This document shows positions 35,911 through 44,688 of a DNA stretch of 64,000 nt, in pieces. This DNA is from Ideonella sp. (GTDB lineage Bacteria > Pseudomonadota > Gammaproteobacteria > Burkholderiales > Burkholderiaceae_C). Where the stretch lies: assembly GCA_015075165.1 (NCBI GenBank), contig JABTUY010000002.1, forward strand, positions 962,382-1,026,381. Reading direction: 5' to 3'. The position numbers and the translations under genes are program-made. Numbering within the stretch: position 1 is the first letter of the stretch; each line of letters begins with the position of its first letter. A model generated the notes under the pieces. The model was not told the DNA's origin. It ran no database searches and saw only the letters and a program-made list of their open reading frames with translations.

Positions 35911-36543
35911 TCACCTTTCGATGATTTCTTGGGTCAACCCAAGTTCGGTCGCAAACAAGCTCAGCAGATGGCGCCGCAGCTTCTCCCTGTTCTGGTCGAA
36001 GTGCTTCGAAGTCCACCAGGTTTCGCCCGGCTCGAGAACGGCGTCGGGCGGACGCTGTACGGCCCAGCGCTCGCGGCACTTCTCGCGGTAGCGCTCCATC
36101 GAGCCGAAGGCCCGCGCCGGAATGCCCATGGCCACCGTGTTCGGTGCGATGTCGCCGATGACGACCGAGCCGGCACCGATGATCGAGTTGGCGCCGATGC
36201 GCACGTTGCCGAAGATCGTGACGTTCTGGCCGATGACGCAGTTGTCTTCGATGACGATGGGGCCGAACACCTGCATGTCGGGGATCTCGTCGCGCAGCAC
36301 CGCAGCACCGCCGTCGTGGGTGATGAACATGACCCCCTTGGCGATCGAAACCCGATTGCCGATCTTGATCAAGTAGGGTTCGGTGCCGAGCCACGTCGGG
36401 ATGATGATGCAGCCCTCGCCGACCTGTGCTCCCTGCTTCCTGAAGTAAGCCGCAATGGTCCTCGTGTCGTAGGCGTTCAACTCCACGCGTTCCTTGACGC
36501 GATGAACGGCGTTGCGAGCAATGTTGATCAGCGATTTCAGCAT
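35911..36543 (-). CDS. Hexapeptide-repeat (LbH) acyltransferase
   Basis: A left-handed beta-helix acyltransferase of 210 residues from ATG 36543 (TTG at 36573 is an alternative adding ten residues). The hexapeptide repeat region is clear: IIIPTWLGTEPYLIKIGNRVSI, then GPIVIEDNCVIGQNVTIFGNVRIGANSIIGAGSVVIGDIAPNTVAMGIPAR. The catalytic-type His is in VMFITHDGG. Such enzymes O- or N-acetylate sugars with acetyl-CoA. The C-terminal 50 residues are a helical tail rather than helix. It is an isolated minus-strand gene between the lipoprotein and the GINT1-like gene. Confidence 0.88.
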   Translation of the reverse strand: MLKSLINIARNAVHRVKERVELNAYDTRTIAAYFRKQGAQVGEGCIIIPTWLGTEPYLIKIGNRVSIAKGVMFITHDGGAAVLRDEIPDMQVFGPIVIEDNCVIGQNVTIFGNVRIGANSIIGAGSVVIGDIAPNTVAMGIPARAFGSMERYREKCRERWAVQRPPDAVLEPGETWWTSKHFDQNREKLRRHLLSLFATELGLTQEIIER

Positions 36544-36833
36544 CTCGAGAACCTGGGAATACTCAACGATCAAGGTGGTGGTGGCGTCATGGCGCGCCCA
36601 GCGCGGTGGGCAATGAGCCCGACCCCTTCACCGCACCGCGCCACCGATGCATGCGACCACGCAACGCCATTCTGACGGCTGGTGGATGCGTGTGGCAATT
36701 GCCCTCAATCGGGGCCCCGCCTGCAACGTCGTGCCCCCGATCATGGGGAGTCGGTGGTCGGTGGGGCCGCTGCGTCGGCGATACTGGTCCCTTGTTGCCG
36801 GATCAACGACGGTTTTTTGGGAACGCAGCACAG

Positions 36834-38402
36834 ATGCAGGACGCGCTCGTAGTGGTTGGACGCGATGACGCTCATTTGACCAAGCACATCGCGGCTGGCT
36901 TCAGGGCGCTCGAGGTATCCCGGTTGCACATGGTGGTGGTGGAGTCCTGCGCGCGGCGGCAGACCCTGGGTCCGCTCGAGAGACTCTACCGATGGCTCGA
37001 CGGCCGGCTGTTCGATCGGCGCAACGCCGTCCCAAGGGCCGTGGACGCGGTTTGCACCGGCACGGACGAATTGGATCCATTGGTCGTCCACAAGGGTCTG
37101 GGGGCCGATCACATCGAACGTTCGGTCGCCGACGTGCACGCGCTGGTGGCGCTCGCCGAGGCGGGTGCGCCCCGAGTCGTTCTCGATCTCACCGGTCAGG
37201 TCACCACCGCCCAGTGCAACGGGGCGGATCTGCTGTCGCTGAAGTTCGGCGATGGTGCGGAGGCCACTAGTCTCCAGCAGGCGGTGCGCGACCGGATCGG
37301 CGTGCCCCATGGCGCCCTGTCGGTCACTGTGGCCCGGGCCGCGGCGCAGGGCAGTCGGAAGCAGGTTTTCGGCGCCCGTGTCTTCCTCGATCACCGGTCG
37401 TTCAGGCGCAGCGGGCAGCTGGCCGCGCTGAAGATTGCGCCCATCGTCATCGCGGCGCTGAAGCGCACCGATCGTGGTGTGCACGACGGGGCGCGATCCG
37501 GCGCGGGGCCGCACCCGAGGCCGCGAACGGCGGTGCAGTTGCTCTCCAAATCCGCACGTGCGGTGGCATCCAAACTGCTCGGGCGGGTGCAATGGCAAAT
37601 CCAGTTGTACAGGGGTGGCGAGGCCGGTCGGTCGCTCGGTGAGCCGTGGGCCACGCTCAAGCCGCCGCGCGAGGAGTTCTGGGCCGACCCGTTCGTCATT
37701 GCGCACCGCGACCGCGCGGTCGTGTTCTTCGAGGCCCTGCGCTACCGGGAGAACAAGGGGTTCATCGCCTGCATCGAGGTCGAGCCCGATGGCTCGCACG
37801 GCGCGCCCACCGTCGTGCTCGACCGTCCCTGGCACCAGTCGTATCCCTACGTCTTCCAGGTGGACGGACAGTGGTACATGGTGCCCGAGTCGGGTGCGAA
37901 CCTGTCGGTCACCCTGTACAGGTGCACGGAGTTTCCGGCCCGCTGGCAAGAGGTGTGCACGCTGGTCGAGGGGGTGGCGCTCTACGACGCCAGCATCGTC
38001 CGCTGGAACGACAAGTGGTGGTTGTTCGCCGCCCACGGCCTGCCCGGTGCAAGCACCTACGACGAACTGCACGTCTACTGGGCCGAAGACCTCTTCGGCC
38101 CTTGGGAGCCGCACGCGCTCAATCCGGTGAAGATCGACGCCGGTTCAGCACGACCGGCCGGAGCGCCGGTCGTGATCGACGGCAAGCTCATCCGGCCCGC
38201 CCAGGATTGCCGCAATCGATACGGCGATGCGGTGTCGTTCCAGCACGTGGTGCAGTTGGATGCCGAGAGCTTCTCCGAGGTGCCGTACGAACCCGAAGCC
38301 ATCCGGGCTCAGATGGCGGGCATCTCGTTGCTGCACACCTACAACGTGCAGCACGAGATCACGGTGATCGACTGCGCCTCGACTGCTTCCACGCTGGTGT
38401 AG
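36834..38402 (+). CDS. GINT1-like (glucosamine inositolphosphorylceramide transferase N-domain) protein
   Basis: This 522-residue protein starts at ATG 36834 (MQDALVVVGRDDAHLTK). The C-terminal ~300 residues form a beta-propeller-like domain with REEFWADPFVIAH, VFFEALRYRENKGFI, WHQSYPYVFQVDGQWYMVPES, YDASIVRWNDKWWLFAAH and LIRPAQDCRNRYGDAV. This is the pattern of bacterial proteins annotated by similarity to the N-domain of plant GINT1 and to five-bladed propellers. The first ~210 residues resemble a degenerate formyltransferase-type Rossmann region but lack recognisable catalytic motifs. Its role in EPS loci is unproven; a transfer or modification of amino sugars is one possibility. Confidence 0.65.
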   Translation: MQDALVVVGRDDAHLTKHIAAGFRALEVSRLHMVVVESCARRQTLGPLERLYRWLDGRLFDRRNAVPRAVDAVCTGTDELDPLVVHKGLGADHIERSVADVHALVALAEAGAPRVVLDLTGQVTTAQCNGADLLSLKFGDGAEATSLQQAVRDRIGVPHGALSVTVARAAAQGSRKQVFGARVFLDHRSFRRSGQLAALKIAPIVIAALKRTDRGVHDGARSGAGPHPRPRTAVQLLSKSARAVASKLLGRVQWQIQLYRGGEAGRSLGEPWATLKPPREEFWADPFVIAHRDRAVVFFEALRYRENKGFIACIEVEPDGSHGAPTVVLDRPWHQSYPYVFQVDGQWYMVPESGANLSVTLYRCTEFPARWQEVCTLVEGVALYDASIVRWNDKWWLFAAHGLPGASTYDELHVYWAEDLFGPWEPHALNPVKIDAGSARPAGAPVVIDGKLIRPAQDCRNRYGDAVSFQHVVQLDAESFSEVPYEPEAIRAQMAGISLLHTYNVQHEITVIDCASTASTLV

Positions 38403-38437
38403 CGGCGACGCCGCTTCGCGAGCCACTCGCCGCTTCC

Positions 38438-39610
38438 ATGGGCCCTCTCAGTTCCTCCGCCGCGCGCGGTGTCCTGCTGCTGACGAGCCGCCTCGGCATG
38501 GGCGGTGCCGAGCGCCACACGATCTCGCTGGCCAACCTGCTGTCGCGCGAGTTTCGCGTGGCGATGGCCTACCTGAAGTGCGAAGAAGACCTGATCGGCC
38601 ACGTCAGGCGCGAGGCCATGGCCGAGTTGAAGTGCCTGCATGCGCGCAAGCGCATCGACCTCGACGCCGCGCGCGAGGTGCTGGGCATGTGCCAGCGGCA
38701 CGGCCTGACAACCATCGTCTGCGCCAACGCGTTCGCGCTGATGTATGCGCAGATCGCGCGGTGGATGTCGCCGACGCCGATCGAGGTGATCCAGGTCTTC
38801 CACACCACCAAGCTGCGGTCACTCAAGGAGGTGCTGGAACTGGTCTTCTACCGGCCGTTCTTCTGGGCCGCCAACCATGTGGTGTTCGTGTGCGATGCCC
38901 AGCGGCGTCACTGGCGGCGGCGCGCGCTGTGGGGGCGGGCCACGCACACCATCTACAACGGAGTGGATCCGTCGTTCTTCGACCCGAAGCCGTTCGAGGC
39001 GGGCGTGGGCCGGCTGCGCGCGCAGGCGGGGTTCGGCCCCGATGATCGTGTCGTCGGCATCTGCGCCGTGTTGCGACCCGAGAAGCGGCATGCTGATCTG
39101 CTCGCGGCGCTGGCGGTTTGCCGTGCAGGTGGCAAACCATGGAAGGCAATGATCATCGGCGACGGCCCGCTGCGCAGCACCCTCGATGAACAGGCCCGGC
39201 AACTCGGGGTGGCCGATGACATCTTCGTCACCGGCTATCAGTCCGATGTGCGACCGTGGCTTGCCGCCTGCGATGTGGTGACGCTGCCGTCGAACTCGGA
39301 GTCATTCTCGATCGCCGCGCTCGAGGCGATGTCGATGGGCAAGCCGATGCTGATGAGCGACGTGGGCGGCGCCCGAGAGCAGGTGGAGCATGGCGTCAAC
39401 GGCCTGGTGTTCGTGCCGGGCGATGTCGCGGCGTTTGCGAACTGCCTCGACACCTGCTGGGATCCACAGCGTGCACAGGCGATGGGCGCGGCGGCCCGCG
39501 CGCGCGTCGAACGCGACTTCTCCATTTCGTCGATGGTCGGGCACTACGAAGCGTTGCTTCGCGCTGCCGACCCACAGCATGCCCCGAGCCCGGAGCCATG
39601 GCCGCGCTGA
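38438..39610 (+). CDS. GT4-family glycosyltransferase
   Basis: A 390-residue GT-B enzyme starting at ATG 38438. The N-terminal acceptor loop is TSRLGMGGAERHTISLANLL. The interdomain strand region is IYNGVDPSFFDP, followed by VGICAVLRPEKRHADLLAALA. The donor-site block is LPSNSESFSIAALEAMSMGKPMLMSDVGGAREQVEHGVNGLVF, with both Glu of the E-x7-E motif region. All features point to an active retaining glycosyltransferase acting on the repeat unit. The last 13 bases overlap the start of the heparinase-like gene. Confidence 0.9.
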   Translation: MGPLSSSAARGVLLLTSRLGMGGAERHTISLANLLSREFRVAMAYLKCEEDLIGHVRREAMAELKCLHARKRIDLDAAREVLGMCQRHGLTTIVCANAFALMYAQIARWMSPTPIEVIQVFHTTKLRSLKEVLELVFYRPFFWAANHVVFVCDAQRRHWRRRALWGRATHTIYNGVDPSFFDPKPFEAGVGRLRAQAGFGPDDRVVGICAVLRPEKRHADLLAALAVCRAGGKPWKAMIIGDGPLRSTLDEQARQLGVADDIFVTGYQSDVRPWLAACDVVTLPSNSESFSIAALEAMSMGKPMLMSDVGGAREQVEHGVNGLVFVPGDVAAFANCLDTCWDPQRAQAMGAAARARVERDFSISSMVGHYEALLRAADPQHAPSPEPWPR

Positions 39611-41613
39611 CCGCCACGCGCCTCACTTGGCTGTGGCGGCGCCTCGGCCGGATGTACTGGCAGGAGGTGCCGTACCGCATCGGCTTCCTGCTGCGCAGCC
39701 ATGCGCAACGCCTGGGCTTGTTCACTGCCACGGCAGTGCCGGCGCAGTCGACGGACGCGAGCTACGGGCAGGGCTGGTGTCGGGTGCCCGACAACGCAGC
39801 ATCCGCCGACGAAGCGCTCGCCGACCTCGTCGAGCAGACCTTGCGAGGTGAGCTCTCGGTCTTCGGCAAGCTGGTGGCCACCCACGGCGGCGTGCCCGAC
39901 TGGAACCGCGACCCCGGCACCGGGGTGCGGATCGAGCCGACATTCGGGCTGTTCATCGATTTTCGCCATCTCGGCGAAGGCATCGACATCAAGTTTCTCT
40001 GGGAGGTCAACCGGCATGGCTGGTGGGTTCCGCTGGCCCAACGGTTCGCGCTCACCGGTGACGAGCGGTACCTCGCCCATATCGGCAAGCTGCTGGACAG
40101 CTGGTTGAACGATTGCCCGTACCCGAACGGCGCCAACTGGTCGTCTCCGGTCGAGCACGGCATCCGGCTGGTCAACTGGAGCATCGTCTGGACGCTGATC
40201 GGTGGAGCCGATTCGCGCTTGTTCGGCGGCCCTGCGGGCCAGGCGTTGCTGCAGCGGTGGCTGGCGAGCATCTACCAGCACATGGCGTTCGCCGACGACA
40301 ACTACTCGTACTACTCGTCGGCCGACAACCACCTGATCGGTGAGGCGACGGGTGTGTTCGTGGCCGCGCACACGTGGGACCGGTGGCCCGAGTCGCGCCG
40401 CATGCGCCGCAAGGCCAAGGCACTGCTGGAGCGAGAGGCGCTGCGCCAGTTCGCGCCCGATGGCGTCAACCGCGAGCAGGCCGTGTGCTACCACAAGTTC
40501 GCGATGCAGTTCCTGCTCGCCAGTGGTCTGTGCGCGCGGGCCAACGGCGATGATTTCTCGGTTGCCTACTGGTCGCGCATCGAAGCGGCCGCGGTGTTCC
40601 TCGCATCGATGATGAACTGCCGCGGGCGCCTGCCTGCGATCGGCGATGCCGACGACAGCGAGGTCTGGTCGTTGGCCCAGGGTGCGGGCGCCAATTCATA
40701 CCGGACGCTGGTGGCCGCTGCCGCTGCGCTGTTCCAGCGCGGCGACCTGCAGGCCAAGGTCGAGGCGACCGGCGGGTTGCCCGACCCGCAGCTGCGCTGG
40801 CTGCCGCTGCCGCCCTCGCCGCAAGCCGACGTTGCCGCCATGTATCGATTGCCGACGCGGTTCGACCAAGGTGGCTACGTGCTGCTGGGCGAGAATCTGC
40901 ACCGCGCCGAGGAGTTCCGCGCGGTGCTCGATTGCGGCGCGCTCGGCCATGTGCGCGTTGCCGGCCATGGGCACGCCGACGCACTGTCGGTGCTGGTCAG
41001 CTGGGGTGGGGTTGATCTGTTGGTCGACCCGGGCACCTACTGCTACAACGCCGCGCCTGCGCTGCGCCACTACTTCCGTGGCACGCACGCGCACAACACC
41101 TTGGTCGTCGACGGTCGCGACCAGTCGGAGTACGGCGCGAGCTTCCTGTGGCTGCGCGACATCGAGACCCAAGTCGTCCACGATGAGGGCGCCGCGGTTC
41201 ACGCCCTCCACCGGGGCTACGAGCGATTGGCCGATCCGGTCGTGCACCATCGGCGGGTCACGCCGCACGCGGGCGAGACCGCCCTGGTGGTCGAGGACTG
41301 GATCGAATGCGCACGGCCACACGACGTCGAACTGCTGTGGCACGCGGCAGCCGGCGCTTCGCTCGAGCCGTCGGGTGTCGGCAAGTGGCGGCTGAGCGCC
41401 GAAGACCGTGCCATCGAGCTGGAGATCAGTGGCGCAGACCTGACGACTTCGATCGTGGCCGGCAGGGAATCACCGCCGCAAGGCTGGGTATCGAGGCGGT
41501 TCTACGAGAGAACACCGGCGCCGGTCTTGTCGGCGCGCGTGCGGCTCGCGCCTCACCAGGTGCTGCGCACCCGCATCAGGCGAGGCGGAGTCGAACGGGA
41601 GCAGGCCAAATGA
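39598..41613 (+). CDS. Heparinase II/III family polysaccharide lyase-like protein
   Basis: A 671-residue protein with an alpha-toroid N-terminal half (about 100-360; FKLVATH-like start, VNRHGWWVPLAQRFALTGDERYLAHIG, YSYYSSADNHLIGEATGVF). The C-terminal half is beta-rich and carries VRVAGHGHADALSVLVSWGGVDLLVDPGTYCYN and FRGTHAHNTLVVDGRDQSE, the Heparinase_II_III signature with conserved His residues. Family members cleave uronic-acid-containing polymers by beta-elimination. No signal peptide is obvious, so in EPS loci it may act on chains in the periplasm only if exported otherwise. It starts inside the preceding gene and ends in an ATGA overlap with the next. Confidence 0.87.
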   Translation: MAALTATRLTWLWRRLGRMYWQEVPYRIGFLLRSHAQRLGLFTATAVPAQSTDASYGQGWCRVPDNAASADEALADLVEQTLRGELSVFGKLVATHGGVPDWNRDPGTGVRIEPTFGLFIDFRHLGEGIDIKFLWEVNRHGWWVPLAQRFALTGDERYLAHIGKLLDSWLNDCPYPNGANWSSPVEHGIRLVNWSIVWTLIGGADSRLFGGPAGQALLQRWLASIYQHMAFADDNYSYYSSADNHLIGEATGVFVAAHTWDRWPESRRMRRKAKALLEREALRQFAPDGVNREQAVCYHKFAMQFLLASGLCARANGDDFSVAYWSRIEAAAVFLASMMNCRGRLPAIGDADDSEVWSLAQGAGANSYRTLVAAAAALFQRGDLQAKVEATGGLPDPQLRWLPLPPSPQADVAAMYRLPTRFDQGGYVLLGENLHRAEEFRAVLDCGALGHVRVAGHGHADALSVLVSWGGVDLLVDPGTYCYNAAPALRHYFRGTHAHNTLVVDGRDQSEYGASFLWLRDIETQVVHDEGAAVHALHRGYERLADPVVHHRRVTPHAGETALVVEDWIECARPHDVELLWHAAAGASLEPSGVGKWRLSAEDRAIELEISGADLTTSIVAGRESPPQGWVSRRFYERTPAPVLSARVRLAPHQVLRTRIRRGGVEREQAK

Positions 41614-42626
41614 AGATCTGGTTCGATCTCTCGAACTCGCCGCACATCAACCTGTTCGCCCACATGATCCGCGATCTGGAGTCCGAGGGGCACGAGGTGG
41701 TGATCACCTGTCGCCCACTCGCCAACACGATCGACCTGCTGGATCTGCACCGCTTCCGCTACCAGGTGGTGGGAGTTCACTACGGCGGCAAGTTCGCACT
41801 CAAGCTGCTCGGGTTTCCGATCCGCGTCTGGCAACTGGTTCGCTACCTGCGCCGCCAGCGCATCGACGTGGCGATCTCGCAGAGTTCGTTTCATTCACCG
41901 TTGGTGGCGTGGCTGTTGCGGGTGCGCTCGATCTACATGAACGACAACGAGCACGCGATGGGCAACATCCCGTCTTTCTTGTTCGCCAGCCGCATCATGG
42001 TGCCCGAGTTCCTGTCGATCGAGAAGCTGCGCAAGCAGTGGGCCAGCCCGCGCAAGGTGGTGGCCTATCCCGGCGTGAAGGAAGGCATCTACCTGTGGCA
42101 GCTCGACGAGCGGCAACCCCGGCGCGATGCGCGGGCCAAGGCCCGGCCCACGGTCTACATCCGCCCTGAACCCTGGACGGCCCAGTACTACAAGGGCAGC
42201 CGCGACTTCCTGGATGAGACGATCCTCGGCATCAAGGATCAGGTGCAGGTGATCGTGCTGCCGCGTGGCAAGGACCAGGGCCTGCACTACCGCGAGCCGC
42301 AGTTCGCCGGCGTCCGCGTCGTCGACACCGCGCTCGACATTGCCGACATCGCGCCCGATTGCGATCTGTTCATCGGCGCCGGCGGCACGATGACGCGCGA
42401 GATGGCCGTGCTCGGCGTGCCGACGATCTCGGTCTACCAGGATGATTTGCTCGACGTCGACCGCCACCTGCTGCAGCAAGGGGCGCTCGTGCATGAGCCT
42501 CAGCCCACCGCCGCCGGCGTGCTGGCCGCGTTGGGCAAGGCGGCGCGCAAGCCGCCGAACAAGGCGCTGCTGGACAAGGGGCGCCAGGCCTACACGATGA
42601 TCAAGGGCGCAGTGCTCGGCCGCTGA
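41610..42626 (+). CDS. DUF354 family protein (GT-B-like)
   Basis: A 338-residue protein opening MKIWFDLSNSPHINLFAHMIRDLESEGHEV, the hallmark of DUF354, whose fold resembles GT-B glycosyltransferases and UDP-GlcNAc 2-epimerases. Other conserved blocks are AISQSSFHSPLVAWLLRVRSIYMNDNEHA and DLFIGAGGTMTREMAVLGVPTISVYQDDLLDVDRHLLQQGAL. DUF354 genes are common in archaeal and bacterial polysaccharide loci. A transferase role is likely but unproved. The start overlaps the stop of the heparinase-like gene by four bases. Confidence 0.85.
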   Translation: MKIWFDLSNSPHINLFAHMIRDLESEGHEVVITCRPLANTIDLLDLHRFRYQVVGVHYGGKFALKLLGFPIRVWQLVRYLRRQRIDVAISQSSFHSPLVAWLLRVRSIYMNDNEHAMGNIPSFLFASRIMVPEFLSIEKLRKQWASPRKVVAYPGVKEGIYLWQLDERQPRRDARAKARPTVYIRPEPWTAQYYKGSRDFLDETILGIKDQVQVIVLPRGKDQGLHYREPQFAGVRVVDTALDIADIAPDCDLFIGAGGTMTREMAVLGVPTISVYQDDLLDVDRHLLQQGALVHEPQPTAAGVLAALGKAARKPPNKALLDKGRQAYTMIKGAVLGR

Positions 42627-42657
42627 TGGCGAGGGCGAGATTCTTTCGGAGGAATAG

Positions 42658-43734
42658 ATGGTGAGACTCGGAATGGTGGGCCTGGGCAAGATGGGCCTGT
42701 CGCACCACGCAATTGCCCGGGCACATCCGGGCGTGGAGGTGGTGGCCGCCTGCGACCAGACCGCCTACCTGACCAGCGTGCTCAACAAGTACAGCGGGCT
42801 CAAGTGCTACGACGACTACGACAAGCTGCTGGCCGGCGAGACGCTCGACGCCGTGCTGATCGCCACGCCGTCGAAGCTGCACGCCTCGATGGTGCGCAAG
42901 GCGCTCGAGCGCGGCCTGCACGTGTTCTGCGAGAAGCCGTTCGTGCTCGACCCGACCGAAGGCGAGGAACTCGCCGCGATGGCCGAGTCGCGCAACCTGG
43001 TGAACCAGGTGGGCTACCACTTCCGCTTCGTCGGTGCGTTCCAGGAGGCGGCTCGCATCGTGGCGTCGGGCGCGCTCGGCAAGGTGCACCATGTGCGGGC
43101 CGAGGCCTATGGCCCGGTGGTGCTGCGGCCGAAGGGCGGCACCTGGCGCTCGTCCAAGGGCGAGGGCGGCGGCGCGCTGTACGACTATGCGTGCCACGCG
43201 CTGGACCTGGTCAACTTCATCGCCGGCGCACCGAGCTCGGTCGGTGGGGTCATCCTGAAGAGCGTGTTCTCGCGCGACGTGGAAGACGAGGTCTACTGCA
43301 CGCTGCACTATGCCGATGGCGCCACCGGACAGCTGGCGGTCAACTGGAGCGATGAGAGCTTTCGCAAGATGTCGACCAAGGTGTCGGTCTGGGGCACCAA
43401 CGGCCGGATCACCGCCGATCGGCAGGAGTGCCAGATCTACCTGCGTGCGCCGCACGACGCGGTGCCCGAGCTGAAGCAGGGCTGGACGGTGAAGTACACG
43501 ACCGAGCTGACCGACGAGGTGTGGTACTACCTGCGTGGCGAGGAGTACTCGGCGCAGATCGACCACTTCGTCCGTGCGGTGGAGGGCGAGCGCAAGTCCG
43601 AGGTCAATTCGTTCCGCTCGGCGCTGCAGGCCGATCGCCTGGTCGCGATGATCCTGGCCGGGGCCGGCGGCGCCGTGCAACCGGCGAAGGCGCAGGACAA
43701 CGCCAAGGGGATCTGGAAGCGCGTGTTCGGCTGA
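42658..43734 (+). CDS. Gfo/Idh/MocA family oxidoreductase
   Basis: A 358-residue NAD(P)-dependent oxidoreductase. The Rossmann glycine motif is LGMVGLGKMGLSHHAIA. The substrate-domain entrance has VLIATPSKLHASMVRKALE, and the catalytic lysine block is VFCEKPFVLDPTEGEEL. GGGALYDYACHALDLVNFI contains the conserved His. It starts at ATG 42658 behind a good GGAGGA ribosome site. Family members oxidise or reduce ring positions of sugar nucleotides, for example making 3-keto sugars for transamination, which fits the aminotransferase two genes downstream. Confidence 0.9.
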   Translation: MVRLGMVGLGKMGLSHHAIARAHPGVEVVAACDQTAYLTSVLNKYSGLKCYDDYDKLLAGETLDAVLIATPSKLHASMVRKALERGLHVFCEKPFVLDPTEGEELAAMAESRNLVNQVGYHFRFVGAFQEAARIVASGALGKVHHVRAEAYGPVVLRPKGGTWRSSKGEGGGALYDYACHALDLVNFIAGAPSSVGGVILKSVFSRDVEDEVYCTLHYADGATGQLAVNWSDESFRKMSTKVSVWGTNGRITADRQECQIYLRAPHDAVPELKQGWTVKYTTELTDEVWYYLRGEEYSAQIDHFVRAVEGERKSEVNSFRSALQADRLVAMILAGAGGAVQPAKAQDNAKGIWKRVFG

Positions 43735-43770
43735 ACGCGGCGACCGTTGCAGTTATCGATGGGATCAACG

Positions 43771-44682
43771 ATGGACAGAGTGCTTTTCGGCGACAACCAG
43801 TTCTTCGGCGTCAACCACATGTCGGAGGACAAGGCGCGCGCGCAGGCGATGAAGTTCCAGGACCTGCAGGCGGTGATCGACGTGCTCGATGCGGCGTACC
43901 AGGAGGGGATTCGCACCTTCATGTGCACCACGCACGACCGGGTGGCCGAGATCTGCGACCACTTTCGAGCCAACCGCAGCCGCTACCCCGACTACGTGTT
44001 CTATCCGTGCATGCCGTACGCGCACAAGTACGCCAACGCAGCCACCGAAGAGGGCATCGTCGGCGCGCTGCGCAAGTTCCTGCCGCAAGAGGGCGCGGTG
44101 GCGGCGATGCTGCGCGGCGGCGTGGCGCTGGCCAACAAGGACGTCGAGACGATCCTGCAGCTGCTGGTCGATGCCGAGATGAAGATGTTCGAGGGGCTGC
44201 CGACACCGGTGATCTTCATCCAGAACGTGATCACCGACCTGCTGCTGGGCCTGGGCATGAACGACGTGTTCCGCATGTTCGCCGACCATGTCCGCAACAA
44301 GTATCGGGCGGAACCGGGCTTCATCACGATGAACACGCCGCTGCTGCTCGACGTGCTCGAGAAGCAGGGCATCGACAACCCGATCGTCTGCTCGAACATC
44401 AACAAGATCGGCTTTCGCATGTGCGGCGGCGTCGAGCTCTACGAGAAGACCATCGCCACCCGTCGCTTCCGGCCGATCGCGATGTCGGTGCTGGCCTCGG
44501 GTGCGATCACGCCGCGCGAGGCCATCGACTACGTGTGCACCCAGCCGCAGATCGAGTCGATCGTCTTCGGGGCTTCGAGTCGCGGCAACATCCGCCAGAC
44601 CAAGCAGCTGATCGACGAGCTGTCGAAGCCGGTGCAGCGCGTCGCGGCCTCCGTCGCAACGGCATCGACCCCCGCAGCCTGA
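43771..44682 (+). CDS. Aldo/keto-reductase-like TIM-barrel protein, function unknown
   Basis: This 303-residue protein starts at ATG 43771 (MDRVLFGDNQFFGVNHMSED); an ATG 24 bases upstream is in frame. Its organisation, with AAYQEGIRTFMCTT early and MSVLASGAITPREAIDYVCTQPQIESIVFGASSRGNIRQT at the end, is that of aldo/keto reductases. That final block is their typical C-terminal beta-strand. The catalytic Tyr/Lys/His set is not obvious, so it may be a non-reductive relative. It lies between the Gfo/Idh/MocA and aminotransferase genes, suggesting a shared small-molecule pathway. Confidence 0.6.
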   Translation: MDRVLFGDNQFFGVNHMSEDKARAQAMKFQDLQAVIDVLDAAYQEGIRTFMCTTHDRVAEICDHFRANRSRYPDYVFYPCMPYAHKYANAATEEGIVGALRKFLPQEGAVAAMLRGGVALANKDVETILQLLVDAEMKMFEGLPTPVIFIQNVITDLLLGLGMNDVFRMFADHVRNKYRAEPGFITMNTPLLLDVLEKQGIDNPIVCSNINKIGFRMCGGVELYEKTIATRRFRPIAMSVLASGAITPREAIDYVCTQPQIESIVFGASSRGNIRQTKQLIDELSKPVQRVAASVATASTPAA

Positions 44683-44688
44683 AGCCAG

